Of a stretch of 64,000 nt of DNA, positions 46,401 to 56,066 are shown piece after piece. Source of the DNA: Psychrobacillus sp. FSL K6-4046. Its GTDB lineage: Bacteria; Bacillota; Bacilli; Bacillales_A; Planococcaceae. The stretch lies in the NCBI RefSeq assembly GCF_038624605.1, contig NZ_CP152020.1:1357312-1421311 (forward strand). The letters are read 5' to 3'. Within the stretch, counting starts at the first letter, position 1. The number at the start of each line of letters is the position of its first letter. A model generated the notes under the pieces. That model saw nothing but the letters and a program-made list of their open reading frames with translations, searched no databases and was not told the DNA's origin. Made by a program: the position numbers and the translations under genes.

Positions 46401-47384
46401 TTAAACCTGTGAAGGCTTACTTTCTAACGGGATCGCTTCCATCTCTTCTTCCTCGGAATCTGCTGCATTTTTTGACCAAATAGTTGCTATAATTGGGCCT
46501 GAGATATTGTGCCAAACAGCTCCTAGAGCGCTTGGAAGTGCAGCTAACGGTCCTAAATGGGCAGTTGCTAGTGCAACACCTAAGCCTGAGTTTTGCATAC
46601 CAACCTCAATTGAAATGGCACGGCAGTCAGATCTAGATAGCTTCATCATTTTCCCAGTGAAATAGCCAAGCAATAGACCAGCACCATTATGAAGGAAGAC
46701 CCCAACAAAAACTAATAATCCTGCAGAAGCGATGTTATTAACATTACCTGCGACTACTGCTGAAACAATGATGATAATAGCTAATACAGAGATTAATGGT
46801 ACAACGTTTGCGCTTTTTTCTACAACCGTTGGTAATAATTTTTTAATAAGTAGACCAAGAACAATCGGAACGATAATTACTTGGACAATGGACATAAACA
46901 TATCCATTACATTTACCGGCATCCATTGCCCAGCTAACCATAAAAGTAAAACTGGTGTCATTAAAGGCGCCAAGAGAGTAGAGAAGGACGTCATTGTAAT
47001 AGAAAGTGGTACATTTCCTTTCGCTAAGTAAACCATTACATTTGATGCGGTTCCACCTGGTACAGAGCCTAGGAGTACAAGGCCGGCAGCTAATTCATTA
47101 GGAAGCTGTAGCATGTAGGCTATTGCAAAAGCAACTAATGGCATGATGACAAATTGTGCTGCTACACCGATTAATACTGGTTTAGGATTAGTTAAGATTA
47201 GCTTAAAATCTACTGCTTTAAGCGTTAGGCCCATTCCAAACATAACTACCCCTAGTAGGAGAGTTATATAACTACGAAATGGCAGGAAGGTTTCTGGTAT
47301 TAAGTAAGCTATTACAGCAATTAAGATAACCAAGAGGGCAAAATATTTGCCAGCAAAGCTACTGATTTTCTCTAATGTTTTCAT
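46401..47384 (-). CDS. BASS-family (bile acid:sodium symporter-like) transporter
   Basis: 327 residues from the ATG 1 nt after the upstream gene's stop, with AAGGTGAG as ribosome site. About ten membrane helices. Family blocks are VMFGMGLTLKAVDF, LGSVPGGTASNVMVYLAKGNVPLS and SIEVGMQNSGLGVALA. BASS members carry sodium with bile acids, pyruvate, glycolate or other organic acids. Coupling to an FAD hydroxyacid oxidase gene suggests import of a hydroxy or keto acid such as lactate or glycolate. The substrate is inference. Confidence 0.86.
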   Translation of the reverse strand: MKTLEKISSFAGKYFALLVILIAVIAYLIPETFLPFRSYITLLLGVVMFGMGLTLKAVDFKLILTNPKPVLIGVAAQFVIMPLVAFAIAYMLQLPNELAAGLVLLGSVPGGTASNVMVYLAKGNVPLSITMTSFSTLLAPLMTPVLLLWLAGQWMPVNVMDMFMSIVQVIIVPIVLGLLIKKLLPTVVEKSANVVPLISVLAIIIIVSAVVAGNVNNIASAGLLVFVGVFLHNGAGLLLGYFTGKMMKLSRSDCRAISIEVGMQNSGLGVALATAHLGPLAALPSALGAVWHNISGPIIATIWSKNAADSEEEEMEAIPLESKPSQV

Positions 47385-47385
47385 A

Positions 47386-48780
47386 TTACTCACCTTCTCT
47401 TTCAAGTTTTACAATTTTGTTTGGATTTAAAATATTGTTGGGATCTAAAGCAACTTTAATCTTTTCCATAACTTGAAGTGCCTCCCCGTGTTCTGCTGCC
47501 TGGTATTTTTGCTTCCCTACACCTACCCCGTGCTCGCCTGTACAAGTACCTTTTCGTTCCAGAGCGTATCGTACGATTTTTTCGTTATAGGTCACGGCCT
47601 TCTGTATTTCTTCCGGATCGTTCATATCAATCATGATAAGGGCATGGAAATTTCCATCACCGACATGACCTGTAAGGCCTCCTATCAACCCGATAGCATC
47701 AAGTTCCTTACGTGCAAATATGACAGCGTCAGCTAGCTCGGAAATAGGAACACAAACATCGGTCACCATGAGCTTCTTTCCTACGTTTCCATGAATGTAA
47801 GCATAGGCTAGATTATGTCTTGCGTCCCAAAGCTTGTTTCGAGCAGCGTTATCGGTTTCAAATTGAATATCCTCACTGCCATGGTCCTTCACAATTTCTT
47901 GAGTAAATTCTACATCTTGAGCAAGTCCAGCTTCATTGCCGTGGAATTCCAAAAACAATGTAGGCTTTTCAGCGTAGTTAGTTTCACAAAATTGATTTAC
48001 CTGACGAATAGAGCTTTCATCTACTAGCTCTACGCGAGCAATCGGTATACCTGCCTGTAAAATAGAGGTTACTGCCTCCACTGCATGTTTGACAGTAGGG
48101 AATGTTGCTCTAGCAGCAGTCGTGAATTCCGGGATGCCATACACCTTTAAAGTGAGTTCTGTAAAACAGCCTAATGTACCTTCCGAACCAACAAACAACC
48201 CATTCAAGTGAAATCCAGAGGCAGATTTAGCTGCCAAGTTTCCTGTATGTATGACTGTTCCATCCGCAAGCACTACTTCTAAATCTCGAACTTGATCTCT
48301 CATAACTCCGTACTTTACAGTTGTAGTCCCACTCGCATTTGTAGCGGCCATTCCACCTAGAGTAGCATCAGCACCAGGGTCAACCGAGAAGAATAAACCA
48401 TACTTTTTTAACTCCATGTTCAGCTGTGTTCTCGTTACACCTGGCTGGACTATCACAAGTAAATCCTGTTCTCTTATTTCCAAAATTTTATCCATTAAAG
48501 AAAAATCGATCGTTATTCCATTATCATAGGGAATCACATGCCCTTCTAAACTCGTGCCACGACCAAATGGTATGACTGGAACTCCAAGTTTATTAGCAGT
48601 CTTCATGATATTGCTGACATCTGCCGAGTTTTTAGGGAAAACGACAATGTCTGGCAAGCTAATAGAATGGTAGGATTCATCTTTTCCATGTAATTCTCGG
48701 ATAGTTTGGTTGGTGGAGATCTGGTCTTGCTCTAGGTGTTCTTGCAATGCTTCCACAATATTTTCCATTAAAATCTTCAT
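47386..48780 (-). CDS. FAD-linked oxidase, GlcD/D-lactate dehydrogenase type
   Basis: 464 residues. The PCMH FAD-binding domain shows VIPFGRGTSLEGHVIP, GADATLGGMAATNASGTTTV and FVGSEGTLGCFTELTLKV. The C-terminal oxidase domain has GHVGDGNFHALIMI and the CTGEHGVGVGKQKY block. Family members oxidise glycolate or D-lactate and pass electrons to the chain. GAGGCGAAGCG lies upstream of the start. It shares an operon with the BASS transporter, 1 nt apart. I cannot decide between glycolate and D-lactate. Confidence 0.88.
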   Translation of the reverse strand: MKILMENIVEALQEHLEQDQISTNQTIRELHGKDESYHSISLPDIVVFPKNSADVSNIMKTANKLGVPVIPFGRGTSLEGHVIPYDNGITIDFSLMDKILEIREQDLLVIVQPGVTRTQLNMELKKYGLFFSVDPGADATLGGMAATNASGTTTVKYGVMRDQVRDLEVVLADGTVIHTGNLAAKSASGFHLNGLFVGSEGTLGCFTELTLKVYGIPEFTTAARATFPTVKHAVEAVTSILQAGIPIARVELVDESSIRQVNQFCETNYAEKPTLFLEFHGNEAGLAQDVEFTQEIVKDHGSEDIQFETDNAARNKLWDARHNLAYAYIHGNVGKKLMVTDVCVPISELADAVIFARKELDAIGLIGGLTGHVGDGNFHALIMIDMNDPEEIQKAVTYNEKIVRYALERKGTCTGEHGVGVGKQKYQAAEHGEALQVMEKIKVALDPNNILNPNKIVKLEREGE

Positions 48781-48969
48781 TCGCTTCGCCTCTTTGCTAT
48801 AATTTAGATGTATAACTTTTATGATTTTTCTAATTATTCAAACTCATAGAGTAATTATATACAGTATATTATATAAATCAAGAACAAATTATCTAATAAA
48901 TAAAATAATTTAGTAGTTTAGTGAATTGAAATGTTTTGTTTTCTATTTTATTAATAAAAGGAGAAAAAA

Positions 48970-49560
48970 ATGACGGAGAATGAACTAGTTGTATATCATA
49001 TTGTTACACGAAACAAGATGAGAGTAGGACAGATAATTGATTTTAGTGAGAACCAAAAGAATACGTTATATCACTTCTTTTTTGAAAAAGAACAATTAAA
49101 TTCCAAGGGAGAAGACTTTGTTCAAATTTTTCAAAACCAATATACAAATGAAGGGGTGAACTTAACTAAAGAGGATGCAGAAGTTGGCCATAAATATTTG
49201 GACCAAACGACTAGAGCAATTCGTGAAACGATAGTAGAAATGGTTAGATTAGAGGAATATCCGAATTACCCATCTAGATTATCCTGTCTATATGCTACAA
49301 AAAGCTTAGAGGATGCACTCAAATGGGCAGACTTATTTAATTCCTATAATCGGCAGGTGTTGCAGCTTGTTAAGCTTCGAGTTGATGGTAAAACTTTTGA
49401 GGGAGATGCTAGCTTTTTGCCAAAGGAAGATGGTATATCTTTTGCAAAGAAAATAGAGCAGGCAAGAGAGTATTGGCAAGGAAATGTAATCAGTGGACTA
49501 CCTGAGATGTTAGTGGACGGAAAAATAGAAGTTGTAGAAATTCTAGAAGAGTATGAATAA
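48970..49560 (+). CDS. DUF2441-like protein
   Basis: 196 residues, soluble. It starts [20 protein letters not shown] after AAAAGGAGAAAAA. The pattern [38 protein letters not shown] and [13 protein letters not shown] resembles DUF2441 proteins from memory, which have no established biochemical role. The next gene, a small lipoprotein, starts 16 nt after its stop, so the two are probably cotranscribed. Confidence 0.65.
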   Translation: MTENELVVYHIVTRNKMRVGQIIDFSENQKNTLYHFFFEKEQLNSKGEDFVQIFQNQYTNEGVNLTKEDAEVGHKYLDQTTRAIRETIVEMVRLEEYPNYPSRLSCLYATKSLEDALKWADLFNSYNRQVLQLVKLRVDGKTFEGDASFLPKEDGISFAKKIEQAREYWQGNVISGLPEMLVDGKIEVVEILEEYE

Positions 49561-49576
49561 TGTTGGGAGGTTAACA

Positions 49577-49915
49577 ATGATTCGATATTTTGGGTTTCTT
49601 ATAATACTTGTATCCGTAGTTAGTTTATGGGGTTGTAAAGAAGAAAGTCAGGAAAATCAATTTGTGAGGGAAGGGATAGTAGCAGAGGTCTCTGATGCTC
49701 ATGTTTTTATTTATGAAGAGCAACCAGGAATAGATAGAATTCTAACAAAGGAGGAAGTTACATCTAAATCTATTCAATCTTCTTCCTTTGGATTTGACGA
49801 ACAAATCTCTAATATAGAGGTTGGGGACAAGGTGAAAGTTTGGTATGATGCCTTGGACACAAGCTTACCAAGCTCTGGTCATGGTACTAAAATTGAATTA
49901 ATAAAGAGACCGTAG
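49577..49915 (+). CDS. Small lipoprotein (DUF3221/YobA-like)
   Basis: 112 residues from the ATG with GGGAGG 7 nt upstream; an earlier ATG at 49553 lies within the preceding gene. A lipoprotein signal is clear: hydrophobic FGFLIILVSVVSLWGC with the lipobox Cys at about residue 19. The mature part (REGIVAEVSDAHVFIYEEQ... VGDKVKVWYDALDTSLPSSG) resembles the DUF3221 OB-like domain. It should be anchored on the outer face of the membrane. Function unknown. Confidence 0.78.
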   Translation: MIRYFGFLIILVSVVSLWGCKEESQENQFVREGIVAEVSDAHVFIYEEQPGIDRILTKEEVTSKSIQSSSFGFDEQISNIEVGDKVKVWYDALDTSLPSSGHGTKIELIKRP

Positions 49916-49928
49916 TATCTACGGTCTC
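49906..49928 (-). terminator. Terminator of sspI, overlapping the end of the lipoprotein gene
   Basis: GAGACCGTAG/CTACGGTCTC with a 3-nt loop. The T-rich tract follows on the minus strand (TTTATTAATT), so it serves sspI. It contains the stop codon of the convergent lipoprotein gene. Confidence 0.75.
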
Positions 49929-49941
49929 CGTTAGCCAATAC

Positions 49942-50151
49942 TTATTGAGCAAATGCAGTAGAAACATTATTTAGCATTGCTTGTTTGCTGGATTCATCAG
50001 CAGATTTCCACCATTTTTCAAAAATTACGCCTAGACCAGGTAGTAAATGTTCTTCTCCTCGGTTAATTGCATCTTCTACCACTTCTTTAATATCAGTAGC
50101 TGAATTACCCTTTAGGTTAGCTGCTATTGCTTCTCGAATTTGAAAATCCAT
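49942..50151 (-). CDS. sspI: Small acid-soluble spore protein SspI
   Basis: 69 residues, MDFQIREAIAANLKGNSATD at the start, with KEVVEDAINRGEEHLLPGLG and VIFEKWWKSAD. This is the minor SASP SspI, made in the forespore. The ATG chosen has GGAG 8 nt upstream; earlier GTG and ATG codons overlap that site. Location beside ysgA and pheST is as in Bacillus. It is the clearest sign in the window that the organism forms endospores. Confidence 0.92.
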   Translation of the reverse strand: MDFQIREAIAANLKGNSATDIKEVVEDAINRGEEHLLPGLGVIFEKWWKSADESSKQAMLNNVSTAFAQ

Positions 50152-50330
50152 TTTCATCACTCCTTGTCTTCATCTTTCCCCACGTCTCGTCAACTATACA
50201 TAATTTTTTTGAATTGACGGAAGATAAATATGAACATATGAACTAATCGAGGAACATGATATAATCTTCTACAAAGAAAAGATGCTAAACTATTTGTTTT
50301 GCAGCATTTTAGAAAAAGGCGGTACAAAAT

Positions 50331-51095
50331 ATGAAACGAATCGAATCTCCTCAAAACTCTTTAGTGAAGCATTGGAAAAAATTACTCAGTGTTCGAAAAG
50401 AAAGAGATAAAACTGGTGAATTTATTATTGAAGGCTATCATTTAGTAGAAGAAGCAATCAAACAAAAAGAACTTGTCTTAACAATCATGTTAAGCGATAC
50501 AAGTGAAATTCCTGCCAGTTGGGATGTAGACAATCTAGAAATAGTAGAAATTAATGATGTTATTAAAAAAGAGCTTGCAGAAACAGAGCATACCCAAGGC
50601 ATTTTTGCACATTGTAAACAAAATGCGGCTCAAGCAGATGAACAAGAAAATTGGAGTAAATTTTTATTAATCGATGCGGTTCAAGACCCTGGGAATATTG
50701 GAACGATGATCCGTACGGCTGATGCTGCAGGGATAGACGCTGTTATTCTTGGAAAGGGATCAGCTGATGCGTATAATTCTAAAACGCTTCGCTCTGCTCA
50801 AGGCTCTCATTTCCACATACCTATATTAAAAGGTGACTTAAGCTATTGGGTCGATCAGCTAAAAGAGAAAAATGTAAAAGTATATGGCACGGCATTTGAA
50901 AATTCAACGCCGTTTCATGAGGTAGAGAAAAGTGATGCGTTTGCATTAATAGTAGGAAACGAAGGTAGCGGTATACAAGCAAGTCTTTTAGAACAAACGG
51001 ACCAAAATATTATTGTTCCTTTATTGGGCCAAGCGGAATCTTTAAATGTCGCAGTCGCAACAGGAATTCTTCTTTATGGGCTTACATTGAGATAA
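50331..51095 (+). CDS. ysgA: SpoU/TrmH-family RNA 2'-O-methyltransferase, YsgA-like
   Basis: 254 residues. An N-terminal RNA-binding substrate domain (ESPQNSLVKHWKKLLSVRKE, FIIEGYHLVEEAI) is followed by the knotted SPOUT domain with motif 1 QDPGNIGTMIRTADAAG, motif 2 LIVGNEGSGI and motif 3 PLLGQAESLNVAVATGILLY. It methylates a ribose in rRNA or tRNA using AdoMet. It precedes the pheST T-box, the conserved arrangement. Confidence 0.92.
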   Translation: MKRIESPQNSLVKHWKKLLSVRKERDKTGEFIIEGYHLVEEAIKQKELVLTIMLSDTSEIPASWDVDNLEIVEINDVIKKELAETEHTQGIFAHCKQNAAQADEQENWSKFLLIDAVQDPGNIGTMIRTADAAGIDAVILGKGSADAYNSKTLRSAQGSHFHIPILKGDLSYWVDQLKEKNVKVYGTAFENSTPFHEVEKSDAFALIVGNEGSGIQASLLEQTDQNIIVPLLGQAESLNVAVATGILLYGLTLR

Positions 51096-51101
51096 ATACC
51101 C

Positions 51102-51130
51102 TTGATGAAATGTTTAAAAGTCCGTATAAT
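51102..51130 (+). promoter_or_regulatory. Sigma-A promoter of pheST
   Basis: TTGATG at 51102-51107, a 17-bp spacer and TATAAT at 51125-51130, at the start of the T-box leader. Confidence 0.75.
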
Positions 51131-51149
51131 AGATAATAATTTGATAAAT

Positions 51150-51405
51150 AAGAAAAGCTGTCATCGGGAAAAGTATATATGATTATTCGAATGTAGGGAT
51201 TTTGCGCCTAGACTGGAAGCGTAAATGGAGAATTCATATAGAAGTTCACCCCGTTAGCTGCCACCGGGACCAGTGTTTACTGTAAAGGTGTGCCGGTGTA
51301 GAGCCGTTATTCGAATTGAGTGATTGCACGTTTAGTTGTGCAATAATCAGGGTGGTACCGCGAAATTAGTCCTCGTCCCTTTTATAGGGGCGGGGATTTT
51401 TTATT
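51150..51405 (+). promoter_or_regulatory. T-box riboswitch (phenylalanine) of pheST
   Basis: The T-box AGGGTGGTACCGCG is at 51349-51362. It is followed by a terminator CCTCGTCCC/GGGGCGGGG (51371-51394) and a T run. TTC codons occur in stem I at 51233-51235 and 51245-51247; which is the specifier cannot be settled without folding. Confidence 0.93.
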
Positions 51406-51430
51406 TTGTCAATTAGGAGGGATTTTTCAA

Positions 51431-52468
51431 ATGGAAGCACAACTTCAACAGTTAAAAGAAGAAGCATTACAAAAAATTGAAGCTTCACAAAACACAAAAG
51501 AATTAAATGATGTGAGAGTAGCGTATTTAGGAAAAAAAGGACCGATTACAGATTTATTAAAGGGTATGGGTAAACTCCCAGCTGAAGAACGTCCAAAAAT
51601 GGGAGCACTTGTCAATGTAGTGCGTGAAGAAGTAACTGCCGTTTTAGAAGCACGTATGACATTACTTCAAGAACAAGCGATTCAAGAACAGCTTGCAAAA
51701 GAGTCTATTGATGTAACATTACCGGGAAGACCAGTGAAAACAGGTAATCATCACCCACTCACTCGTGTAGTGGAGGAAATCGAAGATCTATTTTTAAGCA
51801 TGGGTTATGAAATTGCAGAAGGTCCTGAGGTAGAAAAGGATTATTACAATTTTGAAGCATTGAATTTACCAAAAGGTCATCCAGCACGTGATATGCAGGA
51901 TTCCTTCTATATTTCAGAGGATATTCTATTGCGTACGCATACCTCTCCAGTTCAAGCGCGCACGATGGAAGCAAAAGAAGGGCAACCAATTAAGATCATT
52001 TGTCCTGGTAAGGTATATCGTCGTGATAATGATGATGCTACCCATTCTCATCAATTCACTCAAATCGAAGGTTTAGTCATCGGTGAAAATATTCGTATGA
52101 GTGATTTAAAAGGTACTTTATCTTTATTCGCGAAAAAAATGTTCGGAGAAGATCGTGAAATTCGACTGCGTCCAAGTTTCTTCCCATTCACAGAGCCCTC
52201 TGTAGAGATGGATATCTCTTGCTTCAAATGTGGAGGAAGTGGTTGTAACGTATGTAAGAAAACAGGTTGGATTGAAATCCTAGGAGCAGGTATGGTTCAT
52301 CCTAATGTTCTTGAGATGGCTGGTTATGATTCTAAAAAGCTTTCTGGTTTTGCGTTTGGTATGGGACCAGAGCGTATTGCAATGTTGAAATATGGAGTGG
52401 AAGATATTCGTCATTTCTATACAAATGATGTGCGTTTCTTATCGCAATTCCACCGAACAGAAGTGTAA
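51431..52468 (+). CDS. pheS: Phenylalanyl-tRNA synthetase alpha subunit
   Basis: 345 residues. An N-terminal coiled coil (about 1-80) is followed by the class II core with [52 protein letters not shown]-type motif 2 (TQIEGLVIG), [13 protein letters not shown] and [17 protein letters not shown] (motif 3). [13 protein letters not shown] zinc-like segment is also present. It forms the alpha2-beta2 enzyme with PheT. TTAGGAGGGA precedes the ATG. Confidence 0.97.
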   Translation: MEAQLQQLKEEALQKIEASQNTKELNDVRVAYLGKKGPITDLLKGMGKLPAEERPKMGALVNVVREEVTAVLEARMTLLQEQAIQEQLAKESIDVTLPGRPVKTGNHHPLTRVVEEIEDLFLSMGYEIAEGPEVEKDYYNFEALNLPKGHPARDMQDSFYISEDILLRTHTSPVQARTMEAKEGQPIKIICPGKVYRRDNDDATHSHQFTQIEGLVIGENIRMSDLKGTLSLFAKKMFGEDREIRLRPSFFPFTEPSVEMDISCFKCGGSGCNVCKKTGWIEILGAGMVHPNVLEMAGYDSKKLSGFAFGMGPERIAMLKYGVEDIRHFYTNDVRFLSQFHRTEV

Positions 52469-52480
52469 GGAGGAAATGAC

Positions 52481-54892
52481 ATGTTAGTATCAACGAAATG
52501 GTTATCAGAATATGTAAACACACAAGGGTTGGACCCGAAAGACTTAGGTGAGAAAATTACTCGCTCAGGAATAGAAGTGGACGCAGTGAATGATCGCTCT
52601 CTAGGCATGACAAATGTAGTAGTTGGATATGTAAAGGAAAAAGTGAAGCATCCAGAAGCAGATAAGCTAAACATCTGTCAGGTGGATGTAGGAGATGAAA
52701 TCACTCAAATTATTTGTGGTGCTCCGAACGTTGACGCTGGTCAAAAGGTAATCGTTGCACGTCCTGGAGCTGTGCTACCAGGTGGCATTAAAATTAAAAA
52801 AGCAAAGCTACGCGGAGAAGTATCTAATGGAATGATCTGTTCTCTTCAAGAGCTAGGTATTGAAGGTCGCCTAGTAGCTAAAGCGTATGCAGAAGGGATT
52901 TATGTTCTTCCTGAAACAGCTGTACCAGGTGAAAGTGCACTTCCTTTATTAGGCCTGGACGATGTAGTGCTAGAGCTAGGTTTAACACCAAACCGCTCGG
53001 ATGCACTAAGTATGCTAGGAGTTGCTTATGAGGTAGGGGCTATTCTTTCAGAGGATATGAAATACCCTGAAGCTTCTTACACTGAAAGCAGTGAAAAAGC
53101 AGAGGACTATTTAAAGCTTCAAGTGGATGCAATAGAAGAAAATCCTCTGTATATTGCTAAGGTTGTTAAAAACGTACAAGTAAAAGAATCTCCATTATGG
53201 CTACAGAATCGTCTGATGGCTGCTGGAATTCGTCCTCATAATAACGTAGTAGATGTTACTAACTATGTATTAATGGAATTTGGTCAACCACTTCATGCAT
53301 TTGACTATGACCGTTTAGCAACAAAGGAAATCGTTGTTCGCCTTGCAGCTGAAGGAGAAAAGATGGTTACACTCGATGACCAAGAACGAACACTTAAATC
53401 TAACCATTTAGTAATAACTAACGGTAAAGAGCCGGTTGCTATTGCTGGAGTAATGGGTGGGGCTAATTCAGAGGTTCATGAAGGCACGACAACCGTTGTA
53501 ATCGAGTCAGCTTACTTTGCAGCTGGATCTGTACGTCAAACATCGAAAGACCATAACCTACGTAGTGATGCAAGTGCTCGCTTCGAAAAAGGTGTGGATC
53601 CAAATCGTGTAAATATGGCAGCAGAGCGTGCAGCAAGCCTATTAGCAGAGCTTGCAAATGGTGAAGTACTAGCTGGTTCCGTAGTTGTAGATAAGTTAGA
53701 TAAATCTCCAGCTGAAGTTATCGTTTCTCCAGACTTCATTAACAGTCGTTTAGGAATGAAGATATCTTTAGAGGATATGACATCTATTCTGTCTCGTTTG
53801 AAATTTGAATTCCAAGCAGCTAATGGATATTTATATATTAAAGCACCTACTAGACGTCAGGATATTAAAATTCCGGAGGACATCGTGGAAGAAATAGCTC
53901 GTATGTATGGTTATGATGAGATTCCAATGACGTTACCTGTGGAAGAGTCTAAACCAGGTGGTTTAACATCCTACCAAGCAAAACGTCGCCAAGTGCGTGG
54001 TTTTATGGAAGGTGCAGGACTTTACCAAGCAATTACGTACTCATTAACTTCTAAAGAAGTAGCACAAAAGTTTGCTTTAGAAACTGCTCCTGTAACGGAA
54101 CTATTAATGCCAATGAGTGAGGAGCGTAGCACGCTACGTCAAAGCTTAATCCCTCATTTGCTAGAGGCTGTAACGTATAACACTGCTCGCCAAGCAGATA
54201 CCGTTGCATTGTATGAAATTGGTTCTGTTTTCTTAGGAGAAACAGCATCTGGATTACCTCATGAGCAAGAGCATTTAGCAGGCGTTATTGCTGGTAAATG
54301 GGTTGAGCATAGCTGGCAAGGAGAGAAAAAGTCAGTAGATTTCTTTGTTTTAAAAGGAATTGTAGAAGGTTTAATGGATTTACTTGGTCATACAAGTGAG
54401 TTAACCTTTGAACGTACAGTAATGGAAGGAATGCATCCAGGAAGAACTGCAACTATCCAATTGGCAGGGGAAGAGATCGGTATTATTGGTCAATTACACC
54501 CGGCGGAACAAAAAGCACGTGACTTAAAGGATACGTATGTATTCGAGCTGAATTTAATGAAGGTATTAAACAAAGATGCTGGAACATTGTATTATTCACC
54601 AGTTTCTAAATTCCCTTCTATTACTCGCGATATCGCATTAGTAGTGGATCAGGAAAAAGCTACTGGAGAGCTGCAAGCAATTATTCAACAATCAGGTGGG
54701 AAATTGCTTAAGGGAGTACATTTATTCGATTTATATGAAGGAGAAAAAATGGAACCAGGCAAAAAATCAGTTGCATTCTCTCTAACGTATTTCGATCCAG
54801 AGCGTACATTAACGGATGAAGAAGTAGTTAATGCACATAACAAAGTTCTAAAAGCATTAGCTGAGCAAGCAGGAGCCGAGCTGCGAGGATAA
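52481..54892 (+). CDS. pheT: Phenylalanyl-tRNA synthetase beta subunit
   Basis: 803 residues, the full bacterial form: tRNA-binding OB domain near the start (VVGYVKEKVKHPEADKLNIC), B3/B4 editing domain (PHNNVVDVTNYVLMEFGQPL, ASARFEKGVDP), B5 domain, synthetase-like core (VALYEIGSVFL) and C-terminal ferredoxin-fold anticodon domain (SKFPSITRDIALVVD). It edits mischarged Tyr-tRNA-Phe. It follows pheS by 12 nt with AAGGAGG. A long tandem repeat sits between its stop and the operon terminator. Confidence 0.97.
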   Translation: MLVSTKWLSEYVNTQGLDPKDLGEKITRSGIEVDAVNDRSLGMTNVVVGYVKEKVKHPEADKLNICQVDVGDEITQIICGAPNVDAGQKVIVARPGAVLPGGIKIKKAKLRGEVSNGMICSLQELGIEGRLVAKAYAEGIYVLPETAVPGESALPLLGLDDVVLELGLTPNRSDALSMLGVAYEVGAILSEDMKYPEASYTESSEKAEDYLKLQVDAIEENPLYIAKVVKNVQVKESPLWLQNRLMAAGIRPHNNVVDVTNYVLMEFGQPLHAFDYDRLATKEIVVRLAAEGEKMVTLDDQERTLKSNHLVITNGKEPVAIAGVMGGANSEVHEGTTTVVIESAYFAAGSVRQTSKDHNLRSDASARFEKGVDPNRVNMAAERAASLLAELANGEVLAGSVVVDKLDKSPAEVIVSPDFINSRLGMKISLEDMTSILSRLKFEFQAANGYLYIKAPTRRQDIKIPEDIVEEIARMYGYDEIPMTLPVEESKPGGLTSYQAKRRQVRGFMEGAGLYQAITYSLTSKEVAQKFALETAPVTELLMPMSEERSTLRQSLIPHLLEAVTYNTARQADTVALYEIGSVFLGETASGLPHEQEHLAGVIAGKWVEHSWQGEKKSVDFFVLKGIVEGLMDLLGHTSELTFERTVMEGMHPGRTATIQLAGEEIGIIGQLHPAEQKARDLKDTYVFELNLMKVLNKDAGTLYYSPVSKFPSITRDIALVVDQEKATGELQAIIQQSGGKLLKGVHLFDLYEGEKMEPGKKSVAFSLTYFDPERTLTDEEVVNAHNKVLKALAEQAGAELRG

Positions 54893-54902
54893 ACGCTGAT
54901 CA

Positions 54903-55405
54903 CCTTGCAGAGATGGGCTAGAACCTTGCGGAAACGAGTCAAAACCTTGCAGAGATGACGCAAAATCTTGCGGAAATGAGTCACAACCTTGCGGAGAATA
55001 GCTAACCTTGCAGAGATGAGCTAGAACCTTGCGGAGATGTGCTAGAACCTTGCAGAGATGACTCTAAACCTTGCGGAGATGACGCAAAATCTTGCGGAAA
55101 TGAGTCACAACCTTGCGGAGAATAGCTAACCTTGCAGAGATGAGCTAGAACCTTGCAGAGATGACTCTAAACCTTGCGGAGATGACGCAAAATCTTGCGG
55201 AAATGAGTCACAACCTTGCGGAGAATAGCTAACCTTGCAGAGATGACTCTAAACCTTGCGGAGGCGAGTCAAAACCTTGCGGAAACGAGTCAGAATCTTG
55301 CAGAGATGACCCCAAATCTTGCGGAAATGAGTCACAACCTTGCGGAGAATAGCTAACCTTGCAGAGATGGGCTAAAACCTTGCGGAAACGAGTCAAAACC
55401 TTGCA
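54903..55405 (+). repeat. Tandem array of 24 units of about 21 bp in the pheST 3' region
   Basis: Twenty-four units begin CCTTGC or TCTTGC, mostly [CT]CTTGC[GA]GA[GA]A[CT]GAGTCAAAA variants of 21 bp, plus a partial last copy. Four units (54987, 55111, 55214, 55338) are 19 bp and all read CCTTGCGGAGAATAGCTAA. They recur 124, 103 and 124 bp apart, showing a higher-order repeat. The 19-bp units shift the frame, so the array is not coding. It lies before the terminator at 55453 and should be transcribed. Confidence 0.95.
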
Positions 55406-55452
55406 AACAGCCAAAAAACTTTTAGAGAATAACTAAAAGAATTAAATAAATG

Positions 55453-55490
55453 AAAAAGGAGCAGCACCAAAATAGGTGTTGCTCCTTTTT
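55453..55490 (+). terminator. Terminator of pheST, downstream of the tandem array
   Basis: AAAAAGGAGCAGCACC (55453-55468) pairs with GGTGTTGCTCCTTTTT (55475-55490), with one G-T pair, and ends in T residues. Confidence 0.9.
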
Positions 55491-55562
55491 GTTGAACTCT
55501 GAGAGTAGAAGTATATTTATGTTAAAATAGGTATAAAAAGTTACGAAATTGGAGGTTAGCGA

Positions 55563-56066
55563 GTGGGTACCTTTGATCCAAACAACAGTACATACACGAA
55601 AGAAATATTAGAGAAACAGCTAATCCTATCGAAGCCTTTAACTAAAAATGAAGTAGAGGAATTGAACTTAGCAAACAACAATCTTAAAAATGAAGAGGAT
55701 AACTTCCTACCGAAGCAGTGGTTTTGTCGTGCGGATATAGGGGAGTGGGAAGAGGTAGAAATATTTATACAAGGTGATGATCAAAAGCCTTATGTCAGCT
55801 GTATAGAAATGGCCGAGAAAATACTAAAAGCTATTCCTCAGCATATTAATCGTGCATTAAATTACTTGAAAGAATTTTTTCCTGCTCAACAATCGGAGGA
55901 CTATTACTTATCTACGATTTCCTTTGGAAGAATGATTAATTTTGATGATCAGCTTTTTACAGGTTTTACAATAGGTTTTTATAGCGAACAACGGCATGAA
56001 TTTCAATACAAGGTGAAATTCAAAGAAAATGGTTGGCCAATTGGGTTTGAGGGTGGACCAATGTAG
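55563..56066 (+). CDS. Uncharacterised protein, 167 aa
   Basis: Starts at GTG (MGTFDPNNSTYTKEILEK) with GGAGG about 8 nt upstream. Acidic and soluble with no signal peptide. Visible segments are FLPKQWFCRADIGEWEEVEIFI, a helix CIEMAEKILKAIPQHINRAL, and a beta-rich end with SFGRMINFDDQLFTGFTIGFYSE. I do not recognise the family. The layout (helix then strands ending in an aromatic stretch) is like contact-toxin immunity proteins, but no toxin gene is present. The next unknown gene follows on the same strand after 118 bp. Confidence 0.7.
   Translation: MGTFDPNNSTYTKEILEKQLILSKPLTKNEVEELNLANNNLKNEEDNFLPKQWFCRADIGEWEEVEIFIQGDDQKPYVSCIEMAEKILKAIPQHINRALNYLKEFFPAQQSEDYYLSTISFGRMINFDDQLFTGFTIGFYSEQRHEFQYKVKFKENGWPIGFEGGPM

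Noticed and set aside
49942-50280. Sigma-G promoter for sspI
   Set aside because: Expected from biology, but I could not find a convincing -35/-10 pair by eye.
54903-55405. CRISPR array
   Set aside because: Repeats are contiguous with no unique spacers, and no cas genes are nearby.
54685-55414. Long open frames on the minus strand through the 21-bp tandem array
   Set aside because: A 21-bp period keeps frames open by itself. The four 19-bp units shift the frame, and no ribosome site or conserved start is present.
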